Below, piece after piece: positions 48,052-58,900 of a stretch of 64,000 bases of DNA (positions are counted from its first letter, which is position 1; each line of letters starts with the position of its first letter). The translations under genes and the position numbers were made by a program. Under the pieces are notes generated by a model that was not told the origin of the DNA, made no database searches, and worked only from the letters and a program-made list of their open reading frames with translations. The stretch is from NCBI RefSeq assembly GCF_029277985.1, contig NZ_CP119546.1, forward strand, positions 2,356,001 through 2,420,000. The letters are read 5' to 3'. The DNA is from Providencia stuartii (GTDB taxonomy: Bacteria; Pseudomonadota; Gammaproteobacteria; Enterobacterales; Enterobacteriaceae).

Positions 48052-49002
48052 ATGAAGCTGAAAACTACGGCCATCGCAGCCGCGGTGTTATCATTAACTA
48101 GTATTACTGCTACACAGGCAGCTGTTGAGCTGACGCCTAAACAGGCTGAAGAGTTAAAACCTTATGAGCGCATAACAGTGACTGGGCGCTTTAATGCTAT
48201 TTATGAAGCATCCGATGCCGTCTCACGTAGGGCTGATAAATTAGGCGCTTATGCTTTTTATATCCAAAGCCTTGATGATGTGGGTGATAGCGGTAATATG
48301 CGCGTTGTCGCAGACCTTTACCAAAAAGATGCCAAAGCAGTAGAAGAAAGTAAACGTCGTGTATTTGGTGGCATTGAAGAAATGTCTAAAACCGATGCTG
48401 CACAGTATGAGCCATTTGATGCCGTTACTGTCAGTGGTTTTTACCCTTCTCAACCTGACCTTTATGAAGCGATTGCTAAAAAAGCGTCAGAAAAAGGTGC
48501 CGCTTCGTTCTACGTAGTACGTAATATCGCCGTTAACGATGGTGGCAATACGCTCGCTACTGCTTATATTTACAAAAAAGATGCGCCTAAACGTCAAGTT
48601 CAACTGGAAGAAGCCGTTGTACCTGCGGACTCAGAAGCGGGTAAAGCTCTTTTAGCTGAAGGTGGAGAAGCGGCTAAAAAAGTACGCATTCCAGGCGTGG
48701 CTTCTTCAGAGGAGCCTACCGTAGCTGTAGGTCGATTCTTTGAAACGTCAAGCAGTGCACCAGGTAAAACAAGCGTTACATTACCTAGTGGTTACGTTAT
48801 TGAAGAAGTTAACAAGGTTGCCGCTGCACAAATGGTGCCTTTTGATTCGATCACTTTCTCTGGCTATTACACCAACACACCAGAGGTTCGTTATCAAATA
48901 GCAAAACGTGCTGAAGCCAAAGGCGCAAAATACTTCCATATCACTCGTGAATGGCAGTCGAATGGCGGTAGCGTAACAATCAGTGCTGACCTATTTAAAT
49001 AA
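48052..49002 (+). CDS. ydgH: YdgH, periplasmic triple-domain BhsA/McbA-like protein
   Basis: 316 residues from the ATG at 48052 (GGAAGGA ribosome site). A signal peptide (cut after TQA, about residue 22) is followed by three copies of the YdgH/BhsA/McbA-like fold: start markers YERITVTGRF, FDAVTVSGFY and FDSITFSGYY, each ending 'AxxFYxxR' or 'AKYFHITR'. E. coli YdgH has the same three domains; its biochemical role is not settled. A strong terminator follows. Confidence 0.93.
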   Translation: MKLKTTAIAAAVLSLTSITATQAAVELTPKQAEELKPYERITVTGRFNAIYEASDAVSRRADKLGAYAFYIQSLDDVGDSGNMRVVADLYQKDAKAVEESKRRVFGGIEEMSKTDAAQYEPFDAVTVSGFYPSQPDLYEAIAKKASEKGAASFYVVRNIAVNDGGNTLATAYIYKKDAPKRQVQLEEAVVPADSEAGKALLAEGGEAAKKVRIPGVASSEEPTVAVGRFFETSSSAPGKTSVTLPSGYVIEEVNKVAAAQMVPFDSITFSGYYTNTPEVRYQIAKRAEAKGAKYFHITREWQSNGGSVTISADLFK

Positions 49003-49027
49003 TTAACTAAGTTAAATTAGTTAACCG

Positions 49028-49058
49028 AAAGCCAGCTTTAGTTAAGCTGGCTTTTTTT
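49028..49058 (+). terminator. Terminator after ydgH
   Basis: AAAGCCAGCTT / AAGCTGGCTTT stem with a short loop and a run of T residues, 26 bp after the stop codon. Confidence 0.9.
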
Positions 49059-49283
49059 ATTTGAACCAGCCCATTTTCTGTTATGGCATCATTGAATAAA
49101 AATCTTACAAATCTGCATAGTTTTCCATTGCATAACGATCATTTCATTCGTAGAATCCCCCTCACTTTATCAAAGTAACAGATAAACAATCTGCAATTTA
49201 AAATTATGCCAGCTTAAATGAATATGCAAATTGTAGATTTAACGTTATTTTAACTTTTGATTGTAGAATAACTAGGACATACA

Positions 49284-50672
49284 TTGAAACATACACTCAG
49301 TCTTACTGCACTCACTGCCTTGGTGCTCAGCTCAATGGTGGGTGCTGGTGTCTTTAGCCTTCCTCAAAATATGGCTGAAGTTGCTAGCCCGTTAGCCCTG
49401 ATCATTGGATGGTATATCACGGGCATTGGTATTTTATTTTTAGCATTCTCATTGCTACTACTTTCTCGTATACGCCCTGATTTGGATGGTGGTATTTTTA
49501 CCTATGCAAAAGAGGGATTCGGTGAGCTGATTGGTTTTTGTTCTGCATGGGGATATTGGCTTTGTGCTGTTGTTGCTAACGTATCCTACTTAGTTATTGT
49601 TTTTGCCGCTATTAGCTTTTTTACCGACACTCCTGATAACATCATTTTCGGTGATGGTAATACTTGGCAAGCCTTAATTGGAGAATCTATCCTACTATGG
49701 GTGGTTCACTACTTAGTATTGCGTGGAGTGCAAACAGCAGCGGGTATCAATAAACTTGCTACGATGGCTAAACTTATCCCATTGGGGCTATTTATTATTT
49801 TAGCCTTTATCGCATTTAAACTTGATATTTTTGATGCTGACTTTACGGGTATTTCGCTTGAATTACCTGTTTGGCAACAAGTTAAAGATACTATGCTCAT
49901 CACATTATGGGTCTTTATTGGTATCGAAGGAGCTGTCGTCGTTTCTGCTCGCGCTAAAAATCGTCGCGATGTTGGTTTAGCAACCGTGTTTGCAGTTAGT
50001 TCCGCACTTATCATCTACATATTGGTTACCCTGCTCTCACTGGGCATTATGCCTAGAGCTGAGCTAGCCGAAATCAAAAACCCGTCCATGGCCAGTTTAA
50101 TGGTGAGTTTAATCGGTTCGAGTGGTGAAATTATTATTGCTGCGGGGCTAATTATTTCTGTTTGTGGAGCATATCTCAGTTGGACAATTATGGCCGCCGA
50201 AGTCCCTTATATTGCGGCACAGTACCAATCGTTTCCAAAAATATTTAATAAGCTTAATAAGAATGATGCCCCTTCTTCTTCTTTGTGGCTAACGAATGGT
50301 GCTGTACAACTCTCATTGATACTCATTTGGCTAAGTGGTAGCAATTACAATACATTATTGACGATTGCTTCTGAGATGATCCTAGTTCCTTATTTTTTAG
50401 TGGGGGCTTTTTTAATAAAAGTCGCGATACAACGCCATAGCAAAGCCCTATTAATGGTTGGATTTATTGCCAGTGTTTACGGTCTTTGGTTATTGTATGC
50501 ATCGGGCCTTATCAACCTTATGTTATCGGTTGTGTTATATGCTCCAGGTATATTTGTTTTTTGGTATGCTCGAGCACAACAATCAAAACAAGCCCCACTG
50601 AATAAGATCGAAAAACTCCTTGCCCTCGCCATCGTTGCAGCTGCGATTCCAGCAACGTATTACCTATTCTAG
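49284..50672 (+). CDS. ydgI: Basic amino-acid antiporter (YdgI/ArcD-type)
   Basis: 462 residues, about 12 membrane segments, APC family. It follows E. coli YdgI (460 aa) closely: LTALVLSSMVGAGVFSLPQN, SRIRPDLDGGIFTYAKEGFG, VCGAYLSWTIMAAEVP. These proteins exchange arginine for ornithine. No arginine deiminase genes are near it, so its physiological partner is unclear. The start codon appears to be TTG, with AGGA 7 bp before. Confidence 0.92.
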   Translation: MKHTLSLTALTALVLSSMVGAGVFSLPQNMAEVASPLALIIGWYITGIGILFLAFSLLLLSRIRPDLDGGIFTYAKEGFGELIGFCSAWGYWLCAVVANVSYLVIVFAAISFFTDTPDNIIFGDGNTWQALIGESILLWVVHYLVLRGVQTAAGINKLATMAKLIPLGLFIILAFIAFKLDIFDADFTGISLELPVWQQVKDTMLITLWVFIGIEGAVVVSARAKNRRDVGLATVFAVSSALIIYILVTLLSLGIMPRAELAEIKNPSMASLMVSLIGSSGEIIIAAGLIISVCGAYLSWTIMAAEVPYIAAQYQSFPKIFNKLNKNDAPSSSLWLTNGAVQLSLILIWLSGSNYNTLLTIASEMILVPYFLVGAFLIKVAIQRHSKALLMVGFIASVYGLWLLYASGLINLMLSVVLYAPGIFVFWYARAQQSKQAPLNKIEKLLALAIVAAAIPATYYLF

Positions 50673-51173
50673 CGCTGTTTATCAATCACTACATTGGATG
50701 TGTAATTGACGCCAATGTAGTGGCATTTGCTATTGTCTTACGGGTTAACTTCTCGTTCTTATCAACATCTCACCCCTCAACGCCTTAATTTTTGATCAAA
50801 CACCTTTAGACTATTTTATGAAACGGTTGTACATGCACTGTTGTCGCATTAGGTCAGTATTTTTCACACAGTATGTTGTAACTAAATCAATTTAAAAGAT
50901 AACCAAGTTATTATTGATATACATAACATTCATACCCTTTTGTTGATTGCCATAAGCTAAACACTAGTAGATAAAACTACTAACTACGTTAGTTATATAT
51001 TTTGATAGCAAAAAATAGCTGTTAAAAACCTCAAAACAGATAAAAAAATCCCATATTCGGCATCTATAAAATTACCTCTTTTTCACAAAAAAAATCTATT
51101 TATTATATTCCGCTCAATCACAGCGGTTAATATTGACAAAAGTTAAATAACACATCATTCACAAGGTTATATA
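50673..51173. promoter_or_regulatory. 501-bp AT-rich region upstream of the fimbrial operon
   Basis: No ORF. It includes several short inverted repeats, for example TAGTAG-N6-CTACTA (50965-50982) and CTAACTACGTTAG just after. It must carry the fimbrial promoter; AT-richness suggests silencing by H-NS-like proteins. I saw no recombinase gene and no long inverted repeats that would mark a phase-variable switch. Confidence 0.4.
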
Positions 51174-51701
51174 ATGAATAGCATCTTAAAATTTCTATTA
51201 ATTATTTTATTTTTTAATCATTCAATTTCTTTTTCAGCTGATGGTGAAATCAAGTTTATTGGCAGCATAATACCCACAGCTTGTTCAGTTGATACTAATT
51301 CTATTAATAAAGTCGTGAATATGGGGAAAATCTCAGTTGCTTCCTTTAATCATAAAAATAGTGTTGCAGCAGCAACACCATTTAGAATAACACTGTCTAA
51401 CTGCCCTACTGATTATAAAAAGATTCAATTTAAATTTGATGGGAAAAGTGATAACGCGAATCCAACCTTATTAGGGTTATCACCAAACACCACATCAACA
51501 CCCGCCACCGGTATCGCAATAGCACTTTATGAAGAGAATAGCGTTCGTCGTATACCATTAAATGGCGGCAGCCAATTTAAAGAAGTGACATCGAGTAAGA
51601 CTGTTGAAATGAATTTTGTTGCAAAATATATTGCCACGAGTGAACAAGTTACTCCTGGTTCAGCCGATGCACTCGCGCATTTTAGTATTATCTATCAATA
51701 G
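51174..51701 (+). CDS. Fimbrial major subunit (pilin), type-1 family
   Basis: 175 residues with a signal peptide (cut after FSA, about residue 22). The mature pilin has the disulfide pair (C in PTACSVDTN and in TLSNCPTD), and the C-terminal strand ends in SIIYQ, with the penultimate Tyr used for donor-strand exchange. It is the first gene of the operon, with an AAGG ribosome site. It is a type-1/PapA-like pilin but with no close named relative I can identify. Confidence 0.9.
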   Translation: MNSILKFLLIILFFNHSISFSADGEIKFIGSIIPTACSVDTNSINKVVNMGKISVASFNHKNSVAAATPFRITLSNCPTDYKKIQFKFDGKSDNANPTLLGLSPNTTSTPATGIAIALYEENSVRRIPLNGGSQFKEVTSSKTVEMNFVAKYIATSEQVTPGSADALAHFSIIYQ

Positions 51702-51712
51702 ACAGAGGACAA

Positions 51713-51738
51713 GGGAGAGGCGGAATTTCCTCTCTCCC
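51713..51738 (+). terminator. Hairpin between pilin and chaperone genes
   Basis: GGGAGAGG paired with CCTCTCTCCC, 12 bp after the pilin stop and 8 bp before the chaperone start, without a T tract. Such hairpins often trim transcripts so that pilin is made in excess over the downstream genes. Confidence 0.55.
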
Positions 51739-51746
51739 TAACTATT

Positions 51747-52418
51747 ATGAAAAAAATAGTTCTATTATTATTGTTATTATCCTTTCATGCTTATGCAGGT
51801 GTCATTATTAATGGTACTCGTTTTATATATAAAGAAAACGAGAGAGAGTTATCTTTATCTATGGAAAATCCTGAAGAGAAAACAACTTATTTGATTCAAT
51901 CATGGATTGAAAAAGAGAGTCAACGTTCTAATGACTTTATTATCACACCACCTTTATTTAAGCTTAAGCCATTATCTTTAAATAAACTAAGGATTATTAA
52001 CGTTAAGCCATCAAACCATGAAGATAGAGAAACTCTATATTGGCTCCATATTAAATCTCTTCCCGCCCTACATGAAAATAGGGAAAATACTTTACAAATC
52101 ATTGTTAAATCAAGTTTTAAACTGTTTTATCGACCGGAATCATTAACAGAAAACTCAGAAGCTGCATTTAAAAAAATAAATTTTCACTACCAAAATCAGC
52201 GCCTCATAGCGAAAAACCCTACAGGCTATTATATTACACTTCGAGAACTACGCTTGAATGATACGGAGATCCCTGAACCTGGAATGATAGCTCCTTTTAG
52301 TCAACTTTCTTGGAAAGTGCCATCATCGAAAACCAATACCGTATTTTGGAGTGCATTGAATGACTATGGTGGAAAAACACAATTAACTTCACAAGTGCTA
52401 TCTATCAATGATGAATAA
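51747..52418 (+). CDS. Periplasmic fimbrial chaperone
   Basis: 223 residues: signal peptide (about 1-17, ending AYA), then two Ig-like domains of the PapD family. 'ETLYWLHIKSLP' is close to the family's 'E-x-x-(Y/F)-W-L-x-x-x-x-(I/L)-P' motif. It binds pilins in the periplasm and delivers them to the usher. It overlaps the usher gene by 11 bp. Confidence 0.9.
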   Translation: MKKIVLLLLLLSFHAYAGVIINGTRFIYKENERELSLSMENPEEKTTYLIQSWIEKESQRSNDFIITPPLFKLKPLSLNKLRIINVKPSNHEDRETLYWLHIKSLPALHENRENTLQIIVKSSFKLFYRPESLTENSEAAFKKINFHYQNQRLIAKNPTGYYITLRELRLNDTEIPEPGMIAPFSQLSWKVPSSKTNTVFWSALNDYGGKTQLTSQVLSINDE

Positions 52419-54879
52419 AAATAAAAATTTACTGGTTATTTTCATGTTGTTTTCATCTTATTCTCACTCCGATAGTTTCAATTTAGATGCACTTGATAAT
52501 TATCATAACATTCACGACATTGAAAATATCATACTAAACTTAGATCATCAGCCAGCTGGCATATATTCGGTTGACCTGATTGTCAATAATGTAAGGTTAT
52601 TGACATCTAACATTGCCTTTAAATATATTGAAGACCAATTAACGCCCATATTCAATAAGGAACAGTTAATAAAAATTGGGTTAAACAAGAAAACATTAAA
52701 TCAAATGGAATTTAATGATAATGGTGAGCTAACCGATAAACTCTCTAAGATCATAATCGGTTACTCTTATTATTTTGATTTCAATCACTTGACACTAGAA
52801 TTGAATATTCCAAAACATTTTCTAGACAAAGATGAAAAGGAATTGAACTCACAAGATTCATGGAGTGATGGGATAACCTCCGCCTTTATCGATTATCACT
52901 TATTAGGAAGCCATAACTCAAGCAAATACATTGAAGATAATTTCAACTTGTCACTTATGAATGGTTTTAATTATTTAGGGTGGCGACTAAGAAACCACTT
53001 TAATTATTCCTCACCACAAAGAGAATGGGAATATTATAATACAACATTATCTTACCCGATTAGAAATTTAAAAAGTCAATTAACGCTTGGTGAATATTAC
53101 CTAACTTCTTCTTTTTTTATCCCCTTTTCATTCAAAGGATTTTCTCTCTCAAATGATGAGTTAATGTATCCTGAATATGATGCTTATTACTCTCCGGTTT
53201 TGCAGGGGATTAACCATAGCCCTGCCCAAGTGACCGTAAAACAAAATAATATCATTATTTTTAATGATTATTTACCTTCGGGGCCCTTTATGCTAAATAA
53301 ACTCAAGCCACTTAGCCCTAAAGGCATTTTAGATGTGATTATTACTGAAAGTAATGGAACTATTCGGCAATATCAGTACCCGTTTTCCTCATCACTCGTC
53401 ATGATTAAGCAAGGTCAGTTTCGGTATGCGATAAATAGTGGTTCAGTGAGCCATCAACACTCCACTTCATCACCTTATTTTCTCCATGGAGAAATGAAAT
53501 ATGGCCTTAATAATCATATTACTGTCTATGGCGGTTCTATTTTTTCACAACCGTTTAAATCTTTTCTACTCGGAAGTTCTTTTTCTATTGGTCGTTTCGG
53601 TAATATTAATATCAATTGGACACAAAACCAGAGTGTAAATATTAGTTCAAATAATTATCAGCTAGAATATACCAACTTAATATCCTCTACAGGAACTAAC
53701 ATTACACTCGGTATTCATTGGATAAATAATCCTAAGTTACGTCTAATGACAGATATATTTGAAAAAGAAACCGCCACCACGCCTTCCCATCCTCAACAAG
53801 GATTAAAAATACATTTATCTCAAAGCTTAGGTTTTTTGGGGAATTTATTATTATCGGCATCACAACAGCGAGTTATGCAAAATAATACCCAACAATGGAG
53901 CTATAACATCAACTATTCTGGGAATTTAAACGAGTATCATTTTAATCTGAATTGCCAATCGAATTACTCCATGACTGAACATAAACCAGAGTATGTATTT
54001 TCTGCATCAATGATTATTCCGATCAATGCTTGGCTGCCAAATACATATTTTAGTTATCAGGCACAACATTCACCAAACAACTATCAGAATCGACAAGCCA
54101 CACTCACAGGCGCTATTCTTAATGATGATTTGATCTCCTATACACTTCAACATAACCAATTTACTGAACGATGCTGTTCATCTTCGGGAAATCAATCAGA
54201 AACTCGCTTTTACACTCAATATCATCATAATAAGTTTTTTTTAAATGCTGGGTACGGCTACAAACAAGATCATCAATTCCATTATGGTCTTCGTAGTTCA
54301 ATTGTGGCTCATCCTTACGGTGTCACTTTCACACCGAGTCGTGGTGAAACCGCTGCTTTACTTATCGTGCCTGACACTAAAGATGTTCGTTTAGATACGC
54401 ATCTCAATGTACGCACCGATAGCAAAGGACATGCGATTATCAATCAACTACAACCTTATCGACGTAATCACTTCGTCATTGATACCCTTACTTTGCCTTT
54501 AGATGCGGAAATTGAAACCAATTTTCAATCCACCTTACCCACTAAAGGTGCTTTGGTCGCCGTACACTTTCCTGTCAAACGTGGTAAACGCGTATTTTTT
54601 ACTATTCAATTGGATGATGAAAAATTAGCGCCATTTGGTGCTATCGCGAGCCTAGTCACCAAAGTCGGCGATAGCAGCCACAATGACGTTAATGTAGGTA
54701 TTATCAATGATGTGGGGCAAGTATATTTAAGTGGATTAGAAACAAGAGGCACAATTAAACTGAAATGGGGAGAACGCCAATCACAGCAATGTGAATTTCA
54801 TTATCAATTATTAGCATCATATCAACAGCAAGGCTTTTATCATGTTCCGGTAGTTTGTCAACGCAAGGAAGCTTTATGA
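52408..54879 (+). CDS. Fimbrial outer-membrane usher
   Basis: 823 residues of the PapC/FimD family: signal peptide (ends near SYSHS), N-terminal chaperone-binding domain, 24-strand barrel with a plug, and two C-terminal domains (VKRGKRVFFTIQL, 'GAIASLVTKVG', ending with a cysteine pair). It exports and orders the pilins. It starts within the chaperone's last codons and overlaps the adhesin start by 4 bp. Confidence 0.93.
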   Translation: MMNKNKNLLVIFMLFSSYSHSDSFNLDALDNYHNIHDIENIILNLDHQPAGIYSVDLIVNNVRLLTSNIAFKYIEDQLTPIFNKEQLIKIGLNKKTLNQMEFNDNGELTDKLSKIIIGYSYYFDFNHLTLELNIPKHFLDKDEKELNSQDSWSDGITSAFIDYHLLGSHNSSKYIEDNFNLSLMNGFNYLGWRLRNHFNYSSPQREWEYYNTTLSYPIRNLKSQLTLGEYYLTSSFFIPFSFKGFSLSNDELMYPEYDAYYSPVLQGINHSPAQVTVKQNNIIIFNDYLPSGPFMLNKLKPLSPKGILDVIITESNGTIRQYQYPFSSSLVMIKQGQFRYAINSGSVSHQHSTSSPYFLHGEMKYGLNNHITVYGGSIFSQPFKSFLLGSSFSIGRFGNININWTQNQSVNISSNNYQLEYTNLISSTGTNITLGIHWINNPKLRLMTDIFEKETATTPSHPQQGLKIHLSQSLGFLGNLLLSASQQRVMQNNTQQWSYNINYSGNLNEYHFNLNCQSNYSMTEHKPEYVFSASMIIPINAWLPNTYFSYQAQHSPNNYQNRQATLTGAILNDDLISYTLQHNQFTERCCSSSGNQSETRFYTQYHHNKFFLNAGYGYKQDHQFHYGLRSSIVAHPYGVTFTPSRGETAALLIVPDTKDVRLDTHLNVRTDSKGHAIINQLQPYRRNHFVIDTLTLPLDAEIETNFQSTLPTKGALVAVHFPVKRGKRVFFTIQLDDEKLAPFGAIASLVTKVGDSSHNDVNVGIINDVGQVYLSGLETRGTIKLKWGERQSQQCEFHYQLLASYQQQGFYHVPVVCQRKEAL

Positions 54880-55847
54880 TGACATTCATTTTTCGTTCGT
54901 TATGTTTCTACTACATTTTAATGGTTCATACTGCCCACGCATCTCAATGCCAATATGTTGCCAATTTTACACCACATCATACTATTTTATCTTTGGGTTC
55001 TATTATGGTGCCCCACCGGCTCGCTGTGGGTTCCGTTATTCGAGAACTCACTGTAAATGAAATCGATAACTACCCTATTATGGTCGAATGCTCTTCACCT
55101 GCCTATGCTCAGTGGGGAAATAGCTTATTCACACTTTCATCCGAACACGATAATACTCTTTATCAAACGAATATTGATGGTATTGGTCTGCGTTTTATCC
55201 CGTTAGAACAGACTCTTGGCCGAGATAGGCTCCCTTTAGTTAATCAATCTCCCTATTCATGTCATACGAGTAACTATCGTTATCGTTACTGTGGTAGTGC
55301 GCTCAAAGGGATCCGTATTCAACTAATAAAAACAAAAAGTATCGTTGGCTCAGGAGAATTAAGCACAGACCAGCTCATTGAAGCCTCTATCGGTAATTTG
55401 CCCGTGCAAAGTTACCGCTTTGTTAATACAAAAATTATGACCCCAAGCTGTGAATTCGTTGAAAAACATAAACGAGTCAAAATGAATAAAGTTAAACAAC
55501 GTCAATTTCAGGGCATTGGGAGTCACTCAACACCCGTACCTTTTTATTTAACTTTGAACTGTAGCGGTAAAACGTCTGTTGGTATTATTCTTAGAGGCCG
55601 TTCTAGTCACTATGCTGATAATTCAGTAATTGCTTTAGATAAAAGACCAGACAGTGCCCAAGGAATTGGCCTGCGCATTCGCTTTCAAGGAGAAGCGCTG
55701 CCCCTCAATCAAATTTTTCATTTAGGTACCAGCTTTAACCGAGAGGCTTATGCTGTGTATTTTGATGCTCAATATGTTCAAACTCAAGCATCTGTTCGTG
55801 CCGGAAAGGCCAATGCGACTGCAACATTACAGATTGTATATCCCTAA
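54876..55847 (+). CDS. Fimbrial tip protein/adhesin
   Basis: 323 residues from the ATG at 54876 (AAGGAAG ribosome site), which overlaps the usher stop as ATGA. A signal peptide ends at about AHA (residue 22). It has an N-terminal region with its own cysteines (SQCQYVANF ... VECSSPAYA) and a C-terminal pilin domain ('TPSCEFVEK', 'TLNCSGKTS', ending TLQIVYP). A two-domain length and last place in the operon are typical of a FimH-like adhesin; the ligand is unknown. Confidence 0.83.
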   Translation: MMTFIFRSLCFYYILMVHTAHASQCQYVANFTPHHTILSLGSIMVPHRLAVGSVIRELTVNEIDNYPIMVECSSPAYAQWGNSLFTLSSEHDNTLYQTNIDGIGLRFIPLEQTLGRDRLPLVNQSPYSCHTSNYRYRYCGSALKGIRIQLIKTKSIVGSGELSTDQLIEASIGNLPVQSYRFVNTKIMTPSCEFVEKHKRVKMNKVKQRQFQGIGSHSTPVPFYLTLNCSGKTSVGIILRGRSSHYADNSVIALDKRPDSAQGIGLRIRFQGEALPLNQIFHLGTSFNREAYAVYFDAQYVQTQASVRAGKANATATLQIVYP

Positions 55848-55860
55848 ACTTTTTCACATT

Positions 55861-55891
55861 AAAAGCCCCCACCATAAAAATGACGGGGGCT
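55861..55891. terminator. Terminator between the fimbrial operon and hrpA
   Basis: AGCCCCC / GGGGGCT stem 13 bp after the adhesin stop. On the minus strand it is followed by TTTT, so it may serve both convergent units. Confidence 0.8.
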
Positions 55892-55922
55892 ATCTGTTTT
55901 TCGATTTAGTTACTCACTCAAT

Positions 55923-58900
55923 TCACAATGATTGACTTAAATTTTCCATTGACTGAATGATCCGTTTATCTGAAATTGGATATGGCGTTCCCAATTGCTG
56001 AGCAAATAAACTAATGCGTAGTTCTTCTATCATCCAGCGGATCTCTTGTACTTCTGGTAGGTTTTGCTGTATTGGCGTTAATTTGGCCTTCCACTGTTGC
56101 CACATAGTCGTCACATGCTCAATTTTACTCATTTGGGCACGATCTCTATTCGGATCAACCGCTAATTTTTCTAGTCGACGTTCAATACCATTTAAATAAC
56201 GTAATACATCGGGAAGTCGCTTCCAACCATGCTCAGTAACAAAGCCTTTAAAGACTAAATGCGACATTTGTCCTTTAATATCTGAAAGTGCCATCGCCAT
56301 GGCAAAATCGACCCGTCCCTTCAAACGCTTATTAATCGCAAATACGGCGGTTAATATCTGTTCGACTTGTTTAGCTATTTGTACAACTGCATCATTGAGT
56401 TCTGCGCGCACAAAATCTTGCAGCTTACTAAACTCATTTTCGGTCCAAACTGGGCCACCATATGTTGCAATCAGTTGGTCAACCCCACAAGCAATACAGT
56501 CATCGATTAACTCTAATACTTTCCCATATGGATTAAAATACAAGCCAAGCTTCGACTTATTGGGAAGTTTTTCGTGTAAATATTTTATGGGGGATGGGAT
56601 ATTCAGTAGCAGTAACCGACGCACACCCGACCACATCGCTTGTTGTTGTTCAAACTCAGTTTCAAAAACACGGATCCCTACACTGCCCCTTTCATCCACT
56701 AAAGCAGGGTAAGCTTTTACGGAATAACCGCCTCGTTTTTGCTCGTAGCGTTGCGGTAGCTCCCCAAAACTCCAGATATGCAGGCCACTTTGCTCGATTC
56801 CATCATCAACGACTTCAGAAAGTGTTTCTTGAACCTTCGCTTTTAAACTCTTTTTCAGTGCATCAAGATCTTGACCTTCAGCGATCGTTTTGTTTTTCTC
56901 GCCAACCACACGGAATGTCATTTTTAAATGAACAGGTAATTGTTCTAACTGCCAAGCATCACGTTCAACAGTAACCCCTGTCATTCGACGTAATTCGCGT
57001 TCTAACTTGTCGAGCAAACTCCCATCAGGCGTAGGAACGCGTTCTAAAAATGCCGCGGCATAATTAGGAGCAGGAACAAAGTTACGACGTATTGGTTTAG
57101 GTAATGATTTGATCAACGCAATAATTAATTCCTGACGTAAACCGGGAACTTGCCAATCAAAACCGATGTTCTGTACTTGGTTTAAAATCGCTAATGGAAT
57201 ATGAACTGTCACTCCATCTGCATCAGTACCTGGCTCGAACTGATAACTGAGGCGAAATTTAAGTTCGCCTTGATGCCAGTAATTCGGGTAATCCAGTAAT
57301 GAAACATGTGTCGCATCTTGTTTGATCAACATGTTTTTCTCAAAATTCAGTAAATCTGGTTGCTGTTTAGAAGCAACTTTCCACCACTTATCAAAGTGAC
57401 GGGCAGATATCACATCATTTGGGATGCGTTGGTCATAAAATGCAAATAAGGTTTCATCATCAACCAATATGTCACGGCGTCGAGATTTATGTTCTAAATC
57501 CTCGACTTCTGCCAATAACTTACGGTTTTCTCTAAAAAACGCATGGCGTGTCCCCCAATCGCCTTCAACCAGTGCGTGTCGAATAAACAATTCTCGGCAT
57601 AATAATGGGTCGATTTTGCCATAATTCACTTGGCGAGCAGCGACAATTGGTAAGCCATACAAAGTCACCTTTTCCGATGCCATAACGGCACCTTGTGACT
57701 TAGACCAATGAGGCTCACTGTAATGATATTTAACAAGGTGTTCAGCTAATGGTTCAATCCATTCAGGTTCAATCGCCGCAGCCACTCGACCCCATAATTT
57801 AGAGGTTTCAACCAATTCGGCGACCATCGTCCATTTAGGGGGTTTTTTAAATAATCCAGAGCCAGGAAAGAGGGTAAACCGTGCATTTCTTGCGCCCGTA
57901 AACTCGGTTTTTTCTACATCTTTTTGACCAATATGAGATAACAGTCCAGAAAGTAATGCCGTATGAATTCCGCGATAGTCTGCTGCAACGCTATTGATAG
58001 GAAAACCCTGTTCTTTGACGACTTGTCGCAGTTGAGTGTAAAGATCTTGCCATTCACGAATACGTAAATAATTCAAGAAATCTTGGCGGCACATTTTTCT
58101 AAATTGTGAATTTGATAAGGTTTTTTGCTGCTCTTTTAGATAATCCCATAAATTAAGGAAGGCTAAAAAATCAGATTGCTTATCATGGAAACGGCGATGT
58201 TTTTCATCAGAAGCTTGCTGCTTATCTAATGGGCGTTCGCGAGGATCTTGAATCGACAATGCTGAAACAATCACCATTGCTTCTCGAACAGCGCCTTGTT
58301 TACGAGCCTCAATCACCATTCTCGCTAAACGAGGATCAACGGGTAATTGCGCTAACTGCCGACCAATATCCGTCAGTGTATAGCCTCGTTCTGTTTGTTG
58401 ATGCTCTTTAATAGCGCCAAGTTCTTCTAATAATTTAACGCCATCCTGAATATTACGTTTGTCAGGGGGCTCAACAAATGGAAATGCGCTAATATCCCCC
58501 AAACCAATTGAGGTCATTTGTAAAATAACCGAAGCTAAATTAGTCCGTAAAATTTCAGGGTCAGTAAATTCTGGTCGACTCAAAAAGTCTTCTTCAGAAT
58601 ATAAGCGAATACAAATACCATCCGATACACGACCACAACGACCTTTACGTTGATTCGCTGAAGCTTGAGAAATTGGCTCAACAGGTAAACGCTGTACTTT
58701 TGTTCTATAACTGTAACGACTTATCCGTGCATAACCGGTATCAATAACATATTTAATACCTGGAACTGTTAAAGATGTTTCGGCAACATTGGTCGCTAAT
58801 ATAATTCGCCGCCCACCATGTGGATGGAATATACGATTTTGCTCACTATTGGATAACCTTGCGAACAAAGGCAAAATCTCTGTATGGCGTAACTGTAGTT

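Noticed and set aside
50673..51173. Possible fim-type invertible promoter switch
   Set aside because: Only short inverted repeats are present, and no tyrosine recombinase gene lies nearby in the window.
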